A stretch of 64,000 bases of DNA from positions 7,866 to 71,865 of the forward strand of contig CAJTYS010000021.1 in the NCBI GenBank assembly GCA_910583765.1, read 5' to 3'. The notes under the pieces were generated by a model. It did not search any database. It saw nothing but the letters and a program-made list of their open reading frames with translations, and was not told where the DNA came from. Source of the stretch: an uncultured Eubacteriales bacterium. GTDB taxonomy: Bacteria; Bacillota; Clostridia; Peptostreptococcales; Anaerovoracaceae. Each line of letters opens with the position of its first letter. Within the stretch, counting starts at the first letter, position 1. Of the stretch, positions 62,197 to 64,000 are shown piece after piece. The translations under genes and the position numbers were made by a program.

Positions 62197-62349
62197 TTAG
62201 GAGTGTTTTTCACGTTGATCGGCTTCCCAATCATCCCAATCCTTGTCCCACTCATCAATGTCATCGTAGTCTTCCACATCAGGTTCTGAATCATAATCCC
62301 AAGTGCCGTCAGAATCCTGAGGATGATAATCATTATCTTCTCTTTGCAT
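62197..62349 (-). CDS. Very acidic 50-residue Asp/Trp-rich protein
   Basis: The ATG at 62349 lies 8 bases after GGAGGTAGC and starts MQREDNDYHPQDSDGTWDYD; the frame ends at TAA (62197) after ...EADQREKHS. About 22 of 50 residues are Asp or Glu, with Trp at four positions in DW/WD contexts (GTWDYD, EWDKDWDDWEAD). There is no signal peptide or membrane helix. It may be a charge mimic of nucleic acid or a protein-binding peptide; no homologue is recognised. The strong ribosome binding site is the main evidence that it is translated. It is divergent from the XRE regulator. Confidence 0.6.
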   Translation of the reverse strand: MQREDNDYHPQDSDGTWDYDSEPDVEDYDDIDEWDKDWDDWEADQREKHS

Positions 62350-62514
62350 TTATGCTACCTCCTACTTTATTTTCCATTTTTGTAACTGATTCATGATCAA
62401 ACGATTTTATCTGTTTTTTTCTCCTTTCCTTGTTCTAAATGTTATACCCAATTACTTCTTCTAATTTTAGCAATGCCTTGATGTTTGTCTGTCAGTCACC
62501 GCCTTCCTATTTTG

Positions 62515-62543
62515 CTTATATAAGTATTTTTCACTTTTATAAG
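62515..62543. promoter_or_regulatory. Paired palindromes upstream of the XRE regulator (candidate operator)
   Basis: CTTATATAAG (62515-62524, perfect palindrome) and CTTTTATAAG (62534-62543, one mismatch) lie 19 bases apart start to start, about 80 bases before the regulator's start. They overlap a possible promoter (TTTTCA, 16 bases, TATCAT). The arrangement suits a dimeric XRE-family repressor binding two adjacent sites. Confidence 0.5.
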
Positions 62544-62621
62544 TTATTCTATCATGCTTTTGGGCGTATTACAATGATTATGTTAAATTATTTTACGCAG
62601 ACAAGAAAGGAGAACCGCCCA

Positions 62622-62948
62622 TTGCTCCAAGAACTCGATTACGCAAAATTAGGAACGAAGGTAAAAGCCCTTCGCTTGAAACAGGGCCTCACCCAAGAAG
62701 CTCTAGCCGAGCGTGTCCATTGCTACACGTCCCACGTTTCCAACATTGAAAACAACCACACAAAAGTCAGCTTAAACACCTTGCTCGCCATAGCCAACGC
62801 TTTAGGCACTAGTGTTGATTACCTGATCTCCGAACAATACGACAATCCTTCTCTCGCCTTGGATCGTGAAATCCTCCGTGCGGTTCAAAACTGCGACGTT
62901 GCCACGAAAGAAAAGATTCTGAAAATCATAGACGTCTTAATACAATGA
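62622..62948 (+). CDS. XRE-family helix-turn-helix regulator
   Basis: I prefer the TTG at 62622 (reading LLQELDYAKLGTKVKALRLK), 9 bases after AAAGGAG; the product is 108 residues. The HTH_3 domain (about 8-70) shows QGLTQEALAERVHCYTSHVSNIENN and TKVSLNTLLAIANALG, then a short C-terminal helix pair (ATKEKILKIIDVLIQ). In-frame ATGs lie upstream (62574-62580, 62439) but without good ribosome binding sites. It is a stand-alone regulator. The acidic 50-residue gene is divergent, and two small paralogous helical proteins lie beyond it on the other strand. A two-palindrome operator precedes it. Confidence 0.75.
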   Translation: MLQELDYAKLGTKVKALRLKQGLTQEALAERVHCYTSHVSNIENNHTKVSLNTLLAIANALGTSVDYLISEQYDNPSLALDREILRAVQNCDVATKEKILKIIDVLIQ

Positions 62949-62969
62949 CCTGGCTTTGGAGCGCGCTTT

Positions 62970-63209
62970 TCAACCATCGTGTTCGTCAACCACGTTCTCG
63001 TCTTTCCAAAGTTCCAAAAGTCCGTCCAATCCTTCTAGTGCTTCATCGGCTCGTTCCACGCAGCCTTGAATCGCTTCCACGTATGTGGTCATGTCATAAA
63101 CGTTTTCTTTCCCCGCCACGTAAACGGCCAGCAACGTGGCCTTCAAAATCTTCAACCTCTGTCGCACGTAAAGCACTTCATCATATGAATCACACGCTCG
63201 TTCGTTCAT
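62970..63209 (-). CDS. Small helical protein, paralogue of the next gene
   Basis: The product is 79 residues, all helical: MNERACDSYDEVLYVRQRLK, then TTYVEAIQGCVERADEALEGLDGLLELWKDENV. GGAGG lies about 10 bases before the ATG. It resembles the protein encoded at 63321-63545 in the pattern 'Y-x-x-AI-x-G ... A ... E-x-x-x-LL-x-x-x ... DE', suggesting tandem duplication and divergence. Both probably fold as four-helix or hairpin bundles. The function is unknown; no membrane or signal segment is present. Confidence 0.6.
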   Translation of the reverse strand: MNERACDSYDEVLYVRQRLKILKATLLAVYVAGKENVYDMTTYVEAIQGCVERADEALEGLDGLLELWKDENVVDEHDG

Positions 63210-63320
63210 AGCACGTTTTCCTCCTCGCTTTTGAAAATGTTCTCACCATAAAAATTCAGTGTCTGAGCAAAATAAGCTTTCGATGTTCTTTCTTGTTTTT
63301 TGTTCCATTTTTTACACCCC

Positions 63321-63545
63321 TTATCCTTCATCTTGATTCAGCCAATCCAACAGCAAGCTTGCCTCTTCTTTCAATTGGTAAGCCTGCCTGGACAAACCAT
63401 GAATCGCGTCTCTGTAAGTCACTGGGTCTTCCAATTCCGAGCGCATTGCGTCATGAACCGCCTCCAGCGTGCTCCACAAAGTCCTGATCTCTTCCGCCAT
63501 TTCTTCCACACGATCCTGCAACTTCAATAAATCCTCCGGTTTCAA
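63321..63545 (-). CDS. Small helical protein, divergent paralogue of the preceding gene
   Basis: The product is about 74 residues from a TTG at 63545 (KPEDLLKLQDRVEEMAEEIR after the start), 6 bases after AAGGTG; a GTG at 63554 without spacing is the alternative. The rest includes TLWSTLEAVHDAM, DPVTYRDAIHGLSRQAYQL and EEASLLLDWLNQDEG. It is entirely helical, probably a coiled-coil hairpin. The shared pattern with the 62970-63209 product suggests duplication. Start choice is uncertain. Confidence 0.55.
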   Translation of the reverse strand: MKPEDLLKLQDRVEEMAEEIRTLWSTLEAVHDAMRSELEDPVTYRDAIHGLSRQAYQLKEEASLLLDWLNQDEG

Positions 63546-63905
63546 TTTCGTCACCTTCTTTCATAAAGATTTCTTCCAAGGCCAAGACCCGATTGTCATG
63601 GGCCATGGATACAAATCAATAATATATATTCATGGACTGGATTCATTACGGGTTAGGAAGTCAAAGAAAAGCTGGTGTCATGACATTTGAAAGCATGAAA
63701 GAATCACTGAACACGATAGAGTAAAAACTTTCTGGATTTAAAAGATTTTTTGATTGATTTTTAGAAAAAATTTTAAGATGACGCCAAACCTTCTTTCGCC
63801 GCCCATTCGCCGCCAGAGCAAAACGCATGAAAAATGATTAGAAGTGACCATATGTGACTAGAAGTGAATCGCCTGGACCTGTTGAAACTAATCTAATCCA
63901 AGCAT
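63546..63905. other. Gene-free AT-rich stretch next to the tRNA
   Basis: I find no gene, integrase or insertion sequence in these 360 bases. TAGAAGTGA occurs twice within 30 bases (63839-63847 and 63859-63867). It is close to a tRNA but is not a duplicated tRNA end, so an attachment site is not supported. Confidence 0.5.
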
Positions 63906-63939
63906 AAAAAAACCTTGGAATCATTGAAATCCCAAGGTT
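63906..63939 (-). terminator. Terminator after the initiator tRNA
   Basis: AACCTTGG (63911-63918) pairs with CCAAGGTT (63932-63939) around a 13-base loop; on the minus strand it is followed by TTTTTTTATGC. Confidence 0.75.
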
Positions 63940-63947
63940 GACGTTCA

Positions 63948-64000
63948 TGGTTGCGGGGACAGGATTCGAACCTGCGGCCTCCGGGTTATGAGCCCGACGA
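63948..64000 (-). tRNA. Initiator tRNA-fMet (CAU), partial at the window edge
   Basis: The minus strand ends in CCCCGCAACCA with an encoded CCA (63950-63948). The T arm is GCAGGTTCGAATCCTGT (stem plus loop) and the anticodon stem is GGGCTCATAACCC. Three consecutive G-C pairs next to the CAT anticodon mark the initiator tRNA. 53 of about 77 bases are inside the window; the D arm and 5' acceptor lie beyond position 64000. Confidence 0.93.

Noticed and set aside
59522..63947. Genomic island inserted at the initiator tRNA
   Set aside because: No integrase, no duplicated tRNA 3' end and no clear attachment repeats are present; the accessory character alone is not enough.
1..64000. CRISPR array, insertion sequence or prophage
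   Set aside because: No regularly spaced repeats, transposase, integrase, portal, capsid or terminase-like sequences found in either strand.

Overview
The window is a 64 kb piece of a chromosome from a low-to-mid GC anaerobic Firmicute of class Clostridia. The evidence is consistent: an IspH-ribosomal protein S1 fusion, a queA-ruvBAC block, an argR-recN pair, the spore-lineage genes tepA and ymxH, a tandem glycine riboswitch, CsoR/CopA copper control, EFR1-type and other ferredoxins, and strong AGGAGG ribosome binding sites before most genes. I cannot name the species from the sequence. An amino-acid-fermenting, Anaerovoracaceae-like organism would fit but is only a guess. There is no IS element, CRISPR array, integrase or rRNA. 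The only RNA genes or elements I can support are the glycine riboswitch and a partial initiator tRNA at the right edge.

Layout. 1-9.4 kb is housekeeping DNA: partial queA, ruvB, ruvA and ruvC (minus strand, with a LexA-like box in the ruvC promoter), then argR-recN (plus), ispH-rpsA, rarA and a SPOR-domain membrane protein (minus). 9.6-11.8 kb holds an APC amino acid permease behind a tandem glycine riboswitch. 11.8-17.9 kb is a compact, overlapping Tad (Flp) pilus operon: CpaF ATPase, two TadB/TadC-like membrane proteins, a 52-residue Flp pilin, a TadE pseudopilin, a large Tad-associated secreted protein, a second TadE-like protein carrying a duplicated Cys/His motif, and a DUF6382-like protein. 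Its TadZ-like protein lies 6 kb away (23.9-25.0 kb), behind an antiporter, a phoB-phoR pair and a Na/Pi cotransporter with a three-repeat Pho box. No prepilin peptidase is present.

25-31 kb has tepA, ymxH, and an operon of a hybrid histidine kinase with a diguanylate cyclase. 31-40.9 kb carries cell-wall peptidases, an esterase lipoprotein with a membrane-bound LuxR-type regulator upstream, a CsoR-CopA copper module in which CopZ is fused to the ATPase, a LUD-domain protein and a putative surface protein. 41-48.3 kb holds a MATE exporter, a DUF6512-like protein, a striking DnaA-box cluster in a 379-bp gap, a ferredoxin, a GntR-ABC operon controlled by a 37-bp perfect palindrome, YdbC and an Uup-like ABC-F protein.

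48.4-52.9 kb is one 1512-residue repeat adhesin with a QTGD-type anchor. 53-59.4 kb holds two EamA transporters, two flavin/iron-sulfur redox proteins and a chemoreceptor. 59.5-63.6 kb is a looser accessory stretch: a TipA-like MerR regulator with a 19-bp-spacer promoter, several small uncharacterised proteins, a 50-residue very acidic protein, and an XRE regulator with its own candidate operator. It ends at the tRNA.

Themes. Surface structures (Tad pilus, DUF11 adhesin, TasA-like protein, wall peptidases) sit alongside signal input (hybrid kinase, diguanylate cyclase, chemoreceptor, PhoBR), as expected of a host-associated or biofilm-forming anaerobe. Several regulators have operators readable directly in the sequence (LexA-like, PhoB, CsoR, GntR, MerR, XRE).
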